A stretch of 64,000 nt of DNA, taken from Acorus gramineus (Eukaryota > Streptophyta > Magnoliopsida > Acorales > Acoraceae). Location: the NCBI GenBank assembly GCA_030737835.1, contig CM060852.1, positions 3,897,813-3,961,812 of the forward strand, read 5' to 3'. Positions 25,000 through 35,579 of this stretch are shown in pieces. Below the pieces are notes generated by a model that had not been told where the DNA came from, did no database searches, and saw only the letters and a list, made by a program, of their open reading frames with translations. Position 1 is the first letter of the stretch. Every line of letters starts with the position of its first letter. Made by a program: the position numbers and the translations under genes.

Positions 25000-26110
25000 C
25001 ATCTCTCTTTCTCTATATATATATATATATATATGTATATATGTACACACATACGAGAGACATTTCATTCCGAATTAATACAAAAGCAATCAAGGTCCGG
25101 TCCGGTCCTCAGTATAGGCAAAGTAGCAGTCGCATGGGCCCCATCTCAATAAAGCCCACAAAATATATATAAAAAAAATTGTATTATAATTTTTTGATTA
25201 TTTTTAAATAAATATTTAAGAATAGTATTTTTTCAATTAATATTTAATTTTTTCTTTGTTTTTAAAATTAATATTGAATTGTTTTTCTTTTTGTTATTTA
25301 AATTATTTAAATTATTTTTCCATTTTTTCTTTTTGTTTTTTAAATTAATTAATTTTTTTTTTCTTTTTTTGGGTTATAGGCCCTAAATAGCCAGCAGGGA
25401 TTGCTACTGCGTTCCCTAGTGAAACGGGGGCGTCACTCAACCACCGCACTAAACTGGGACAATAGTAAGTTAAATAAATAAAAGTCAATCTGAGTTGAAC
25501 CAAATCAATATTTATGACAAAAAGTTAGTTAATAATATCTCGAAATAAATATACATTAAATGGATTCAATATTATCTTATTTTTTATGTATCAATAATAA
25601 ATTTCCAATGGTACCAATTTTGAATTAGATTTATAAAATAAAAATTAAGTTAATCTAAAGAACCAATAAAAAAAAATTAAATCTTTTAATTTGAAGACTC
25701 ATTTGGTAGTTTTCAAGAGATCACTGACCATTGAAATCCAATCGTGCCCTATAATTAAATTTAAGAATAAAAACATAAATACTTGTTAACGTTTTCAAAG
25801 TTAATGTAAAAATAAGCATTTTAAGACTGATAGCTGATTGTCAAAACAAAATCGTATAAATGTTGAGTTAACTGGTTTCTTTAGGGCACGATTAAACAAA
25901 CCTCAGAAAAATAAAATATATAGTCTAATATATATATATATATATATATTCATGGCAACAAATGGTTTGTCTATGACAGATATATTATCAGCGGTGGTAT
26001 AAGATAGGGTATAGCAGTAACACATGTCGGATTGAATAATATTATTGTCCACAAAGTGATCTATAGTTCACTTGAAAGCGAGAGATATTGGTCTCTTTCA
26101 ATTAAGAATT

Positions 26111-27271
26111 GCCACATGAATCATTAACAACAGGATTTCTTTTTTTTTGTTTAAAATTGTATGCTTTAACATTACGCATCTTGAAAGGAGGTTTAATGGG
26201 AGCAATTGACCTTCTCTGCAACACCAACCCCTTCTGAACAAGACCACTTCCACAAAAAAAAAAATATAAAAAAAAAATACCTCCACTTCTTTCTTTTTTT
26301 ATCACTAATCCTTTAATTTGAGGATTTCTCACACGATTCAACAAACACATAACGTGTTCATTTGATTTCTATGATGAAGCCTTCTGTGGTAGTTTTCGGA
26401 ACTTATAGAGAGGGATGTTATTAGTCATATCATATTTGGTTAATGATGAAAAAAATAATATATACTTTCATAATTAATCCATTTGTGGTTTAAAATTATT
26501 ACAATTTTGTTCAACAGTTTCCACAATTCTAACAAAAAAAAAAATGAAAAGATTAAAATAATTTTACATTTTTTTTTTTTTTGGCCATACTCTTTTTATT
26601 TATTTTTTATATTTTTGTATCATCTACAAATAATGAAAGAATCATTTGAAAAAACAACTATAACAAACAATTGGATTGAGTCATGGAGACCAACCTTCTT
26701 TGATCAAATTTGAAGAGTTCCTCCGATCATTACTAATATTTTAGTTTTCTTGTTTCGCATTCTATTCTCCCAAAGTTTGTAATTAAAAATAAAAAATGAG
26801 ATAGTAAACACCTACTTTTCTTTTTAAAAATAGAAAAATCATTATGAAGATTCGTCTGCTATCATGCACAAGCCGTTTTTCCTAACATGCTCATGCCCCA
26901 CAGACCAAACAAGTTGTGATGTTAGGTGGGTGATTTTGAACAGTTCATGTTTCCCACTTCAACACGCAACCAGAAGAAGCGCCATAACAGCTGACCCAAG
27001 CGGAGTGAATCATAATCACCGGCCCAAGATTTTCTCGTGGTTAAGTTTTTTTGACTAATTGAAACAAGTTTTGACTAACAAAATTCAAGCATCCAAATTC
27101 AATCCATTGAGAATCACATACATGTACTAATTAAATCATACAAAGCATGGAAACAAAACATAGCATGAAGAAGATAATGAAGAGATGGTATCGATCATTT
27201 TTTCTTTTTTGAATACTTGGGTAGATATTTGTTGAATAGTCGAATTACAAACTCTGAAAACAATGTATGGA
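26111..27271. other. AT-rich intergenic region
   Basis: No coding exon, inverted repeat or tandem array stands out beyond A/T runs. It lies downstream of the small minus-strand gene ending at 27272 and probably includes its 3' untranslated region. Confidence 0.45.
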
Positions 27272-27640
27272 TCATTTGAAATAAATAACGGGTCGATTAG
27301 AGTTGGGGTCCCAGGTGCCGGCCTCTTTCATGTACTCCATGTACCTCACCAGCTCTGGCTTCGCCGTCGCCTTCTTCCCCTTCTTCTTCGGCGCATCCAT
27401 CAAGTTGAACAGAGGGTGACTCTTGGCCGCACCACCACTGCTCTTGCTCGGTTGCCTCATCCGAGGCGGCGCTGGAGGAGGCGTGGCGTGGACGTCATTC
27501 CTGCCGCCGAGGGTGACGACCATGGGCTCGTGGTCTTTGGTTGGCTTGAGTGGGAGCTCGATGTGGTCGAATTCGGAGGAATCATAGGAGAATTGGCGGA
27601 GCAAACGTTGGTAGCCGCGGCGGTTGTTCGACCCCTCCAT
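27272..27640 (-). CDS. small conserved plant protein, 122 residues, function unknown
   Basis: A single-exon frame starting MEGSNNRRGYQRLLRQFSYD and ending in a tail with LVRYMEYMKEAGTWDP and NSNRPVIYFK. I chose the ATG at 27640; the frame extends upstream to 27802 but that part resembles translated leader. The GC- and codon-rich composition contrasts sharply with the AT-rich surroundings, which supports a real gene. The product is basic and hydrophilic, with a Pro-rich centre (PPPAPPRMRQP) and a Lys-rich patch (PKKKGKKATAKP). There is no signal peptide or membrane span. The tail (RYMEYMKE.GTWD.NSN.PVIY) resembles a motif I recall from small uncharacterised plant proteins, but no function follows from it. 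A TATA-like tatata on the minus strand near 27866 fits a start about 200 bp upstream of the ATG. Confidence 0.7.
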   Translation of the reverse strand: MEGSNNRRGYQRLLRQFSYDSSEFDHIELPLKPTKDHEPMVVTLGGRNDVHATPPPAPPRMRQPSKSSGGAAKSHPLFNLMDAPKKKGKKATAKPELVRYMEYMKEAGTWDPNSNRPVIYFK

Positions 27641-27899
27641 GGAGAAGAAGAGACTAGAGGTGGGGAGGGGGGTGATTTTTTTGGTGAGAAAGAAAGTAAT
27701 TGAAGCTTTTTTATTGAGGTTTGGTTGGGAAATGGATTTGGTTAGTTTGGAAAGGTGTTGCTTTCTTGCATCACATTCACTTTTTGTGTGTGTGTGAGAC
27801 ATGTATGAAGAAGTGATGTCTTTAATAGTGGTTGCGCAGCCTCTCTTTGACTTCGTCCAGCAGCCTATATATTAATTGTTTGAAGTGGATTTGGTACAG

Positions 27900-29734
27900 T
27901 GACAGCATTTGTTTCTTTTTTTATAATTAATTATTTCATATACATTGTTGATTAGGTCTAGGGTGGCGATCAAGTCTCTTCCTGCACTACTATAAGTATA
28001 CAAATTGTGTGTGAGAAGAATGAGCTTTGTGATTTTTTATTTTTATTTTTGGAAAATGTAAGAGGAATCCCAACACATTTTGATTTTATTTACAAAGTGT
28101 ATTTGTATTGTCTAATAAAATATATGACTTTACAAACAAAGGAGTTATATACATATGAATAAATTGAATGTATTTTTAATATATTTCTTAATCGAGTGTA
28201 TAGTCGATTATGCAAATCCTAAATTCTATTAGGATTGCAAGAACGATATTTGGGTGTCTCAGTGCCCTTTTTTGTTGTTGTAAAATACATTAGAAGATAC
28301 AAATAGAAATACCAATTCATAATTTGATCTATAATGCAAAAAAAAAAAAAAAGAAGTTATTTTCAATTTCAACATGTTAAGCTTATGAGGTAAAGTTTAA
28401 CAATCTGTTGTGTATGTCAAGGCGAGCATAAAATTCCTAATTAATTAGCACACTAAGTCAGAACTGCGTGTATTAACATCCAATGCAATTCTGATCTTTA
28501 ATGGTCTTTTACACCTAATACCCAAATGTTATACTCAGCCTAGCTTCTAACCTCAAATGCAGTTTGCACATTTTTTATTTTTATAAAAATAGTATACTTC
28601 ATCTAATGAAATATATACTTTTATAAAATATAAAGTTTATGTATTCCATTAAATTGTATTGACTCATTCATAGAAAGCATAATTTTGTTTTTATATATCC
28701 CATTACAGTGAATGCAAGGGGTTAACAAAGTATATGAGGATGTAATATGGATTGAGTGTAACAACACTCATAATTAAAAATATTTTTGAGGAGCTGATAC
28801 ACACTATCACGATGACCTTAGTCTCTACCTTGAAAAATACAAAAAAGTCATTTACAAAAATATGACCATTCCTAACATTTTTAATATTTTTTTAGACCAA
28901 TGCACCTGGACACTTAAAAGTTACCTAATTTTGAAACAACCAGTCCGTTCATGGAATGGTAGATAAAAGCTCACATCTCCTCGATTTAAGTGTGCTTATA
29001 TTTTTTGGGGGTTCAACTACATTAATCACTAATAAGTGTATCCCATTTTTTCAACTATTTTTTTTTTATAGAGAAATTATAGGCATATTTATATCAGTTT
29101 TAAATTAAAATAGATGATGTCCAAATAGGAAAGCGGAGAGGAAGTGAGAAAATAAAGACAAAAAAAACCAGGACAGGAAACTAAAAAAAAAGGGGGATCC
29201 TACATCAAACCGCCTCAAAAAAATAAAAAAGATCGAGTTGGTAAGATGTCAACCCGAGTCTAACACAACAAGGCACTACTATGTAATGCACAATGCGTCG
29301 TCGCTCACACCCACCATCCCCACACCTAGTTAATCAGGTTTCGTGTCATAAGTCCCGCTCAATTTTGATCTCGATGTACATGTGCTTGTCTTAAAACAAC
29401 TGTAAAATTGATTTTACAACAGTTTCAAATGTTGTTTTTGAAGTTCAAATTTTTAGCTGGGTTTGAATTTTAATTTTATATGTAAAAGTTAACAAAACAG
29501 CTTTGCAGAAAAAGAAAGATTGTGGATACCTTGATTAAAATAATTTATTTGAATAAATTCAGCGCATACATTTTTTTTTGAAAATTGATTTCAAACGTGA
29601 CCATGTAACCCAATACATAAATTAATTTTTAAGTAATCCAAAATTTTCTACCCCATTGAATGTGTAATTCAATCATTTAAACCTCCCAAAATACCCCAAT
29701 TATTTGAAATCTAATTTTTTTCATTTTAAAGTAT
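27900..29734. other. gene-free AT-rich region
   Basis: No coding exon was recognised. At 28753-28770 there is a copy of the recurring palindrome (tgagtgtaacaacactca), preceded by about 200 bp containing tatacttcatctaatga-like words also seen near 58.6 kb. The rest is unassigned. Confidence 0.45.
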
Positions 29735-29760
29735 TGCCTGCCAGCCCAGGGACCAGTCGT

Positions 29761-30172
29761 CAGGGCCGGCCCTGAGATTTGAAAATTTGGGTGGGGCCCT
29801 AGGCGATCTTTTAAAATGGGGCCCTATCACCTAAAACAAAATTCATCTTATTTAAATATAACACAATAAATTATCATTTGTCATTGATCGGCTAAAAGAG
29901 TATAAAAGATAAATACATACTCTCATCAATTTTATTTCACAACTTAACTATCATATATAATCCATCTTGTAACAATTATAAATTACAAGCACATTCATAT
30001 AATCCAATTTTCTACGAATAATACGGATTTCACAAAACTTAGATTCAAAAAAGGGCTACATACCTTATAATAGAGATGAATTTGTTATAAAATCTTTATA
30101 TTTTGATTCTTAAATTTTGAAATGGTTGAAACTTGAGAGAGAGAGGGATAGAGAGATTATGGAAGAGAGATT

Positions 30173-30211
<39 letters not shown>

Positions 30212-30572
30212 GGGAGAAAAATTAAAAGTTAGGCTAATTTAAGAGTGTGATTATTGACATTCTAAAAAGAGATTTTAAAATTTTAATTATGCATGGGTGA
30301 GATTGATTGCAATTTTTATTGCCATTTGGAACATTGGATGAGTTAAGTGGGCTTATATATTTGCAGATTCATCATTCGTAGTGGACTTATATATTTGCAG
30401 ATTCATCATTCGTAGTGGGCTTATATATTTACATATTCTTCATTCGTAGGGAGGCCCATAAATGATAAAACAGGTTATGCATGATATTAGTGAGGTAGAA
30501 TGATTTGGGGGCCCTTCCCTGGGTGGGGCCCTAGGCACCTGCCTACTGGGCCTACACCCAGGGCCGAGCCTG
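29761..30572. mobile_element. hAT-like non-autonomous element, CAGGGCCGGCCCTG ends (812 bp)
   Basis: The left end is CAGGGCCGGCCCTGA and the reverse-complemented right end CAGGCTCGGCCCTGG. Flanking 8-bp words are ccagtcgt (29753-29760) and ccaatcgt (30573-30580), one mismatch. The interior has no coding frame. It has ggggccctaggc near both ends, a (GA)n run near 30170-30207, and a ~44-bp unit with ttatatatttgcagattcat repeated about three times at 30350-30450. It is inserted in a LINE remnant. Confidence 0.83.
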
Positions 30573-31031
30573 CCAATCGTTAATAACGTGTGTTAAAGTG
30601 GGGTACTTGTGGTGGTCACGGGCGTTGGAAGGCAACCCATCAATGGCAGTGAGCACGCCGCAGCTATGGAAATGGAAAATCCCATGCAAGATCAAAGTAT
30701 TTCTTTGGTTGATGCTCCAGGGACGTATTCTCACCAAAGTGTACAGAGCAAAATGGCGGCCCGCGGATCCTACTGAATGTACGTTTTGCGGCACTCAGCC
30801 AGAGATGGTAGAGCATCTCCTACTCAATTGCCCAATTGCAGTCAGGTTTTGGGAGAGGCTTGGGACTGCCGCAGGGTTAAAGTGCAAATTTACAGATCTG
30901 GAGGAGCAGTGGGAGGGCTATGGACATGCAGCTCACACACGGCGACAAGAATACACAGAGCCGGTTTTGTCGGATAATTATCCCGGCAGGGTTATGGGCC
31001 CTTTGGGGTGCTTCTTTAAATCACAGACGTT

Positions 31032-31779
31032 TAGAGCTGCAACTCAGGCAAGTTGGATTCAAGTTGACTCCAACCTGAACTCAATCCGAAGTTAAAATAT
31101 CCAACCTGAATCCAATCCTAACCCGATTTGTAACCCGATGATCCCAACCCTAACCCGACCCATGGTAAGCATTCAAAACGCGAATTAACCCGAGGAACCC
31201 AAATTGGGTATTTGACAGAGAAAAGATCAACAAATCAAACATCGTTGTCTTTCAATCTTCATTTTCACCGTTCCCTTGTAGAAAATATTTGTTGTGAATA
31301 TATGTTTTTAATGATTTTGATGCGGTTGTGTTTATGGAGATGGCAATGTTATGAAGTATAAAAAAGAAAGAGAATGGGTGGTGGCTGGGTTTTGTTTGGA
31401 TTGTAACAAAAAAAAAAAAAACACCGGGGTTTGAATGATTTCTGTTATGAGGGAGAGGGAGAGGGAGAGGGAAGAAGGAGAGAACAGGGAGGTTGGCGGC
31501 TAGGGTTGACTTCATTTGATGGGTTTGTGTAAAAGTAAAATGAGTGGTGTAGATTAAAAAATAAACATCCAACAGTTTGTATGAAATCAAAACTATTCTT
31601 TCTTGTTGGATTCGGGTTGGGTCGGGTTGGTTGAAATACTAATCCGAACCCAACTCGAAAATCCATTCAACCCGAATCTCCGAACCCGAACCCGAACCTA
31701 GTTTTTTTAACCCAATCCGTCCAAAAATCAGGTTCAACCCATTAAGTTCGGGTTGGACCCAACCTAAGTTGCAGCCTTA
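31032..31779. mobile_element. hAT-like non-autonomous element, copy 2 (748 bp)
   Basis: Same family as 18836-19349. The left end is TAGAGCTGCAACTCAGG and the reverse-complemented right end TAAGGCTGCAACTTAGG. Target duplication words are cagacgtt (31024-31031) and cagacatt (31780-31787), one mismatch. Degenerate AACCCGA words lie near both ends, as in copy 1, but the middle (about 31210-31600) is different sequence. It interrupts the LINE reading frame just after the zinc motif region. Confidence 0.83.
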
Positions 31780-32286
31780 CAGACATTCTACATGAAAAAT
31801 CTATGGCAACACACCATCTCTTTGTTGATGAACTAGGAGAGGATCCTAGTAGGGGTGAGACGCGTGTGGGAGTCAGGGGGAGCGATTCAGTGCGAGTAAT
31901 TACATAGAGGACCTTGGCTGGAGGCCCAGGCGCGTTGCTGTCGTGGCATAGCTCGTGTATGGCGGAGATGCGCCCCTTGGAGGTCTGAGTCGGTTGTTTG
32001 GTACCGGCGTAGTCTCTTTCTTTGTTCATACTCTTTTGGTCTTCTATTCTCCCTCCATTCGGTCAATTTGTAACTTCGATTTCAATAGTAATGAATGAAC
32101 TACCACTTCTCAAAAAAAAAAAAAAAAAAAAGTATGCTTTTAATTAATGACTGTCATGTGGTGTGTCCTAACTGTTCCCCAGGAGAGAATCAAATTTGAT
32201 AACTAAAGGAGCGTCACTAAAGAGAATATATCATGCATTCAGTGAAACAAGTGAGGTAATTTCCATCATGGACGACGTAGATGGGT

Positions 32287-32324
32287 CAGGTGCACAGTGT
32301 GTTGCAATGCGAATGGTTGGTAGG
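32287..32324 (+). promoter_or_regulatory. candidate bHLH and MYB sites of the DFR promoter
   Basis: An E-box caggtg (32287-32292) and a MYB-type word ggttggtagg (32315-32324, reverse complement CCTACCAACC, an AC-rich element) lie 45-85 bp before the TATA box. Another ccaac word follows at about 32335. Flavonoid genes are known to be driven by MYB-bHLH-WD40 complexes acting on adjacent sites like these. Binding here is inference. Confidence 0.45.
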
Positions 32325-32369
32325 CACATTGCAACCAACAATGCTGGTACTACAGCATCCGTTTCTCTG

Positions 32370-32379
32370 TATATAAATA
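32370..32379 (+). promoter_or_regulatory. TATA box of DFR gene
   Basis: The word tatataaata lies about 150 bp before the DFR start codon, giving a likely transcription start near 32400-32410 and a leader of about 115 bp. Confidence 0.6.
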
Positions 32380-32521
32380 ATATTTATTCTACATGAGCAT
32401 CCATGCCTCTTATATAAAATAGACTTTGCAGAGATTCATACAGAACAAAAAAAAAACAGAGACACATACACACTCTTAAATTAGAGGGAGGGAGAGATCA
32501 GGTGAAGAAGGAAGCTAAGAG

Positions 32522-34063
32522 ATGGAAGCAACAAAGAAAGGACCCGTGGCAGTCACTGGTTCAGCTGGTTTCGTGGGGTCATGGCTCGTGATGAGGCTCC
32601 TTCAAGAGGGTTACACTGTCAGAGCCACCGTTCGAGACCCTGGTAATTATAAGTGGACCATTAATTGATTGTGCCTTCCAGCATTTCCTATATATATGGA
32701 TATATAAATTTTATAAATATTTCAGCTAATGCAAAGAAGACCAAGCATCTTTTGGACCTCCCGGAGGCCCCCGAAAGGTTGACACTTTGGAAAGCAGACT
32801 TAGACGATGAAGGGAGCTTCGATGAGGCCATCAATGGCTGCACTGGTGTCTTTCATGTCGCCACTCCCATGGACTTTGAATCACAAGATCCAGAGGTGGT
32901 TAATGAACTCAATTTCAACTTCAGAGTGCTAATTAATGTTCATGGTAGTTCTCTTGATAGTTAGTAATTGTTATACTTGGTTTTGTGTCATTGAAGAATG
33001 AAGTGATAATACCAACCATAAATGGAGTCTTGAACGTCATGAGGTCGTGCAAGAGGGCGAAGACAGTCAAGCGAGCCATCTTCACCTCCTCTGCCGGCAC
33101 TGTTAATGTAGAAGAGAATTTCAAGCCGGTGTACGATGAGACGTCGTGGAGTGATATGGAGTTCGTCCGACGAGTCAAGATGACCGGATGGGTAAGAAGA
33201 GCAGGACATGATTATGTATTGCCATATCTTAAAATTGATTGAAAAAAAAAAAAAAAAAAAACTAATTATGGGTTGTTGAACATTTCCATAGATGTATTTT
33301 GTATCAAAAACTCTAGCAGAAAAGGCTGCGTGGGAGTTTGCAAGTGAGAATGGATTAGACTTGATCACAATCATTCCAACTCTTGTGGTTGGTCCCTTCA
33401 TCATGTCAAGCATGCCTCCAAGCATGATCACCGCGCTTGCATTGATCACAGGTATCATTATATTAAGTATATCATAAGATTGAAATGTCCTCAATTAGCG
33501 TGAATGAAAAAAATGAGAGAGGTGTTTTACATGTAGGGAATGAACCACACTATTCCATTCTGAAGCAAATCCAACTGGTTCACTTGGACGACCTATGCAA
33601 CTGTCACATTTTCTTGTTAGAGCACCCTGAAGCAAAGGGAAGATACATATGCTCCTCTCATGACACCACCATTGTCGATCTCGCCAAATTGATGAAGGAG
33701 CGCTACCCAGAATATGACATCCCCACAAAGTAATATATACTCTTCTTACCATCAATTCTCAAGGTTTATGTAAAGAATTTGTTGACAACCAAATGTGATT
33801 TCGTGATCATTCTCAGGTTTGAAGGTGTTGATGAGACGATCAAACCCGTGCCATTCTGTTCAAAGAAACTGTTGGACCTTGGCTTTAAGTATAAGTACTC
33901 TGTGGAGGACATGTTTGATGGGGCCATTCAGTGTTGCATAGAGAAGAATCTGATCCCACTTGGAGCACTGAAAGAGGAGTCGAGTGGAGTGAAGCATGAG
34001 GCCTCTACATGCAATGAGAGATCGGATGGTCTGGAAGAACAAATTTCAATTGCTACAATCTGA
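32522..34063 (+). CDS. DFR: dihydroflavonol 4-reductase
   Basis: NADPH-dependent reductase that turns dihydroflavonols into leucoanthocyanidins, the branch step to anthocyanins and proanthocyanidins; cytosolic. Six exons, the canonical DFR number: 32522-32642, 32726-32895, 32997-33191, 33292-33451, 33537-33729, 33817-34063. They join to 361 residues. The NADP-binding motif [10 protein letters not shown] is at 11-20. The short-chain dehydrogenase catalytic residues are Ser129, Tyr164 and Lys168 (YFVSK). The substrate-specificity region after TSSAGTVN carries Asn134, followed by [19 protein letters not shown]. Related reductases (anthocyanidin reductase, cinnamoyl-CoA reductase) are less likely because of the exact DFR-type specificity region. 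No broken motif is visible. All introns are short (81-101 bp) and GT-AG. Confidence 0.94.
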
Positions 34064-34804
34064 AGTTGTCATTATCTTCTAAGCGTGTAGTGCGTCTCAC
34101 TGGAATGCTCTGTGTTGTCCTGTTTTTATTTTTGTTCCTTTTTTTTTTTCCCAATGATGGCTGTGTCAGTTTATTTGGATCCATTTGCTATGTGATTTTC
34201 TTAATGGAGCTTGTCAATGTAAGAAAACAATATAAAGTTACATGTATTAATAAGAAGTTAAAATGAATTTAAAATTGATTTGTAGCCCAAGATGTTAATA
34301 ATACACAATCATAGATTCCTCAATGATGCATGAACATCACGATAATCTTCCGATGGATTAGAATGGGGAGGGAAGGAGGGGTGAGTCAATCAAATATGAA
34401 AATGTTAGATACAATCATTTTGCAAATTAAAAATATGTTCAAATATGAAAAATATTAGATATAATCATTTCTTACAATTATTTTTGTAGTTTAGAACATA
34501 TTAAACATTCTTAAATATATATATTTATCCAATAGAACATATATTTTTATAAAAGTAAAATATTTAATCAATTAAATTAGGTGTATATGTTTTGATGCTT
34601 TTAAAATTAAACTAGTATGTAACGAAGTTAGGGTGCAAGAATGTCTAATTGTATTTGCACCCATTAAAGAAAAATGTTACAAATAATCATTTTTATAGTT
34701 ATTTTTTAATAAAATACATATATTTTTCTTCAATAAATAAAATACACATCTTATATTTTTTTAAAATGAGTATGTATATGATTATTATAGATTTCATACA
34801 CATT
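34064..34804. other. 3' flank of DFR, AT-rich
   Basis: Includes the DFR 3' untranslated region. No further gene or defined element was recognised. Confidence 0.45.
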
Positions 34805-35573
34805 TACAATTGGGCAATTTTCACTTTTAACCTCTCAAAAAAAATTAATTTCACGTTTGGCCTTATGCCAATTTTAATTGCAAAATTAGGTGAGTCAACG
34901 TTGCCACCTCAGCGCTCATATGCATTAAAACTAGTCTGTGCCAATTTTATTTGTAAAAGTGGCCTTAGGGTCAATTTGATCATATTAATGTTGTCACCTC
35001 AGTCCTCTTGATAGACGTGATTATGAATTACGTTTCTATGTACACATATTTTTTAAAAGTTCTTCAATTTCAATTTTAAACTTCTAAATTTATGGATAGA
35101 TGTGATGGATTGTTATCCATAAATTTTTTTATCAAATCTATTAATCAACTATATCCATAAGAAATTTTAATATTTTAATATTCATCTTTCAAATTTAAAA
35201 TTTTCAAAATTTAAAATTAAATAAGATTCAAAATTTAAAATTAACATAAGATTATCTAAATTCAAATCAGATTTAAAATGAAATCTTACAAAACAACAAT
35301 TTAAAATGTATAATACTAAATTAAAATAAAATATGAAAAGAGATTTATATATGAGATGTTATTACATTCTAAGAAGAATGTGATCACGTCTTATAAGATG
35401 CGTGATTTAGAATCAAGTCTCCAATGTAAATAAAGAAAGAAAAAAATCTAGGTTAGGGCCAACCTGGTCAAAACTGACCGAGGACCAATTTTGCAATACA
35501 AATTAGACTGGGATCAATCTTGGAATTAAAATATATAACGGGGTTAAGAATGAAAATGGCCATATTTAATTAA
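34805..35573. mobile_element. element with ~100-bp imperfect terminal inverted repeats
   Basis: The left end (gggcaattttcacttttaacc ... ttgcaaaattagg) matches the reverse complement of the right end (ggccattttcattcttaacc ... ttgcaaaattgg). The interior is AT-rich and non-coding. The long imperfect arms suggest a Mutator-like or foldback element. No target duplication was fixed. It lies directly left of the larger palindrome. Confidence 0.6.
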
Positions 35574-35579
35574 AGAAAA

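Larger units (their letters stand above)
22442..26110. repeat. segmental duplication, unit B (interrupted)
   Basis: Second copy of the segment at 19930-22290. Relative to unit A it is split by the hAT-like element at 23353-23960 and by the foldback element at 24524-24999, and further unmatched sequence separates the remaining blocks. The last block (25958-26108) contains ggtataagatagggtatagc exactly as in unit A (about 22170). Confidence 0.85.
29735..32130 (+). mobile_element. 5'-truncated LINE with two hAT-like insertions
   Basis: The plus-strand frame at 30598-31023 encodes the C-terminal end of a plant LINE polymerase protein. It reads LWKWKIPCKIKVFLWLML, then a zf-RVT zinc motif of form C-x2-C-x8-H-x4-C starting CTFCGTQPEMVEH. 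The 3' end is an uninterrupted A run of about 20 (32112-32131). Remaining LINE pieces are about 29735-29760, 30581-31031 and 31780-32111, separated by hAT-like elements at 29761-30572 and 31032-31779. The truncation point and LINE target duplication are uncertain; aaagtat occurs on both sides but includes tail A. The copy is dead: the reverse transcriptase core is absent and the frame is interrupted. Confidence 0.8.

Noticed and set aside
30552..30794. Minus-strand frame over the LINE fragment
   Set aside because: It is the antisense of the plus-strand LINE zinc-motif frame, which has clear family motifs.
31445..31666. Frame reading MDFRVGFGLVFQPTRPNPNP on the minus strand
   Set aside because: It is the translation of the AACCCGA-type subterminal repeats of the hAT-like element, not a gene.
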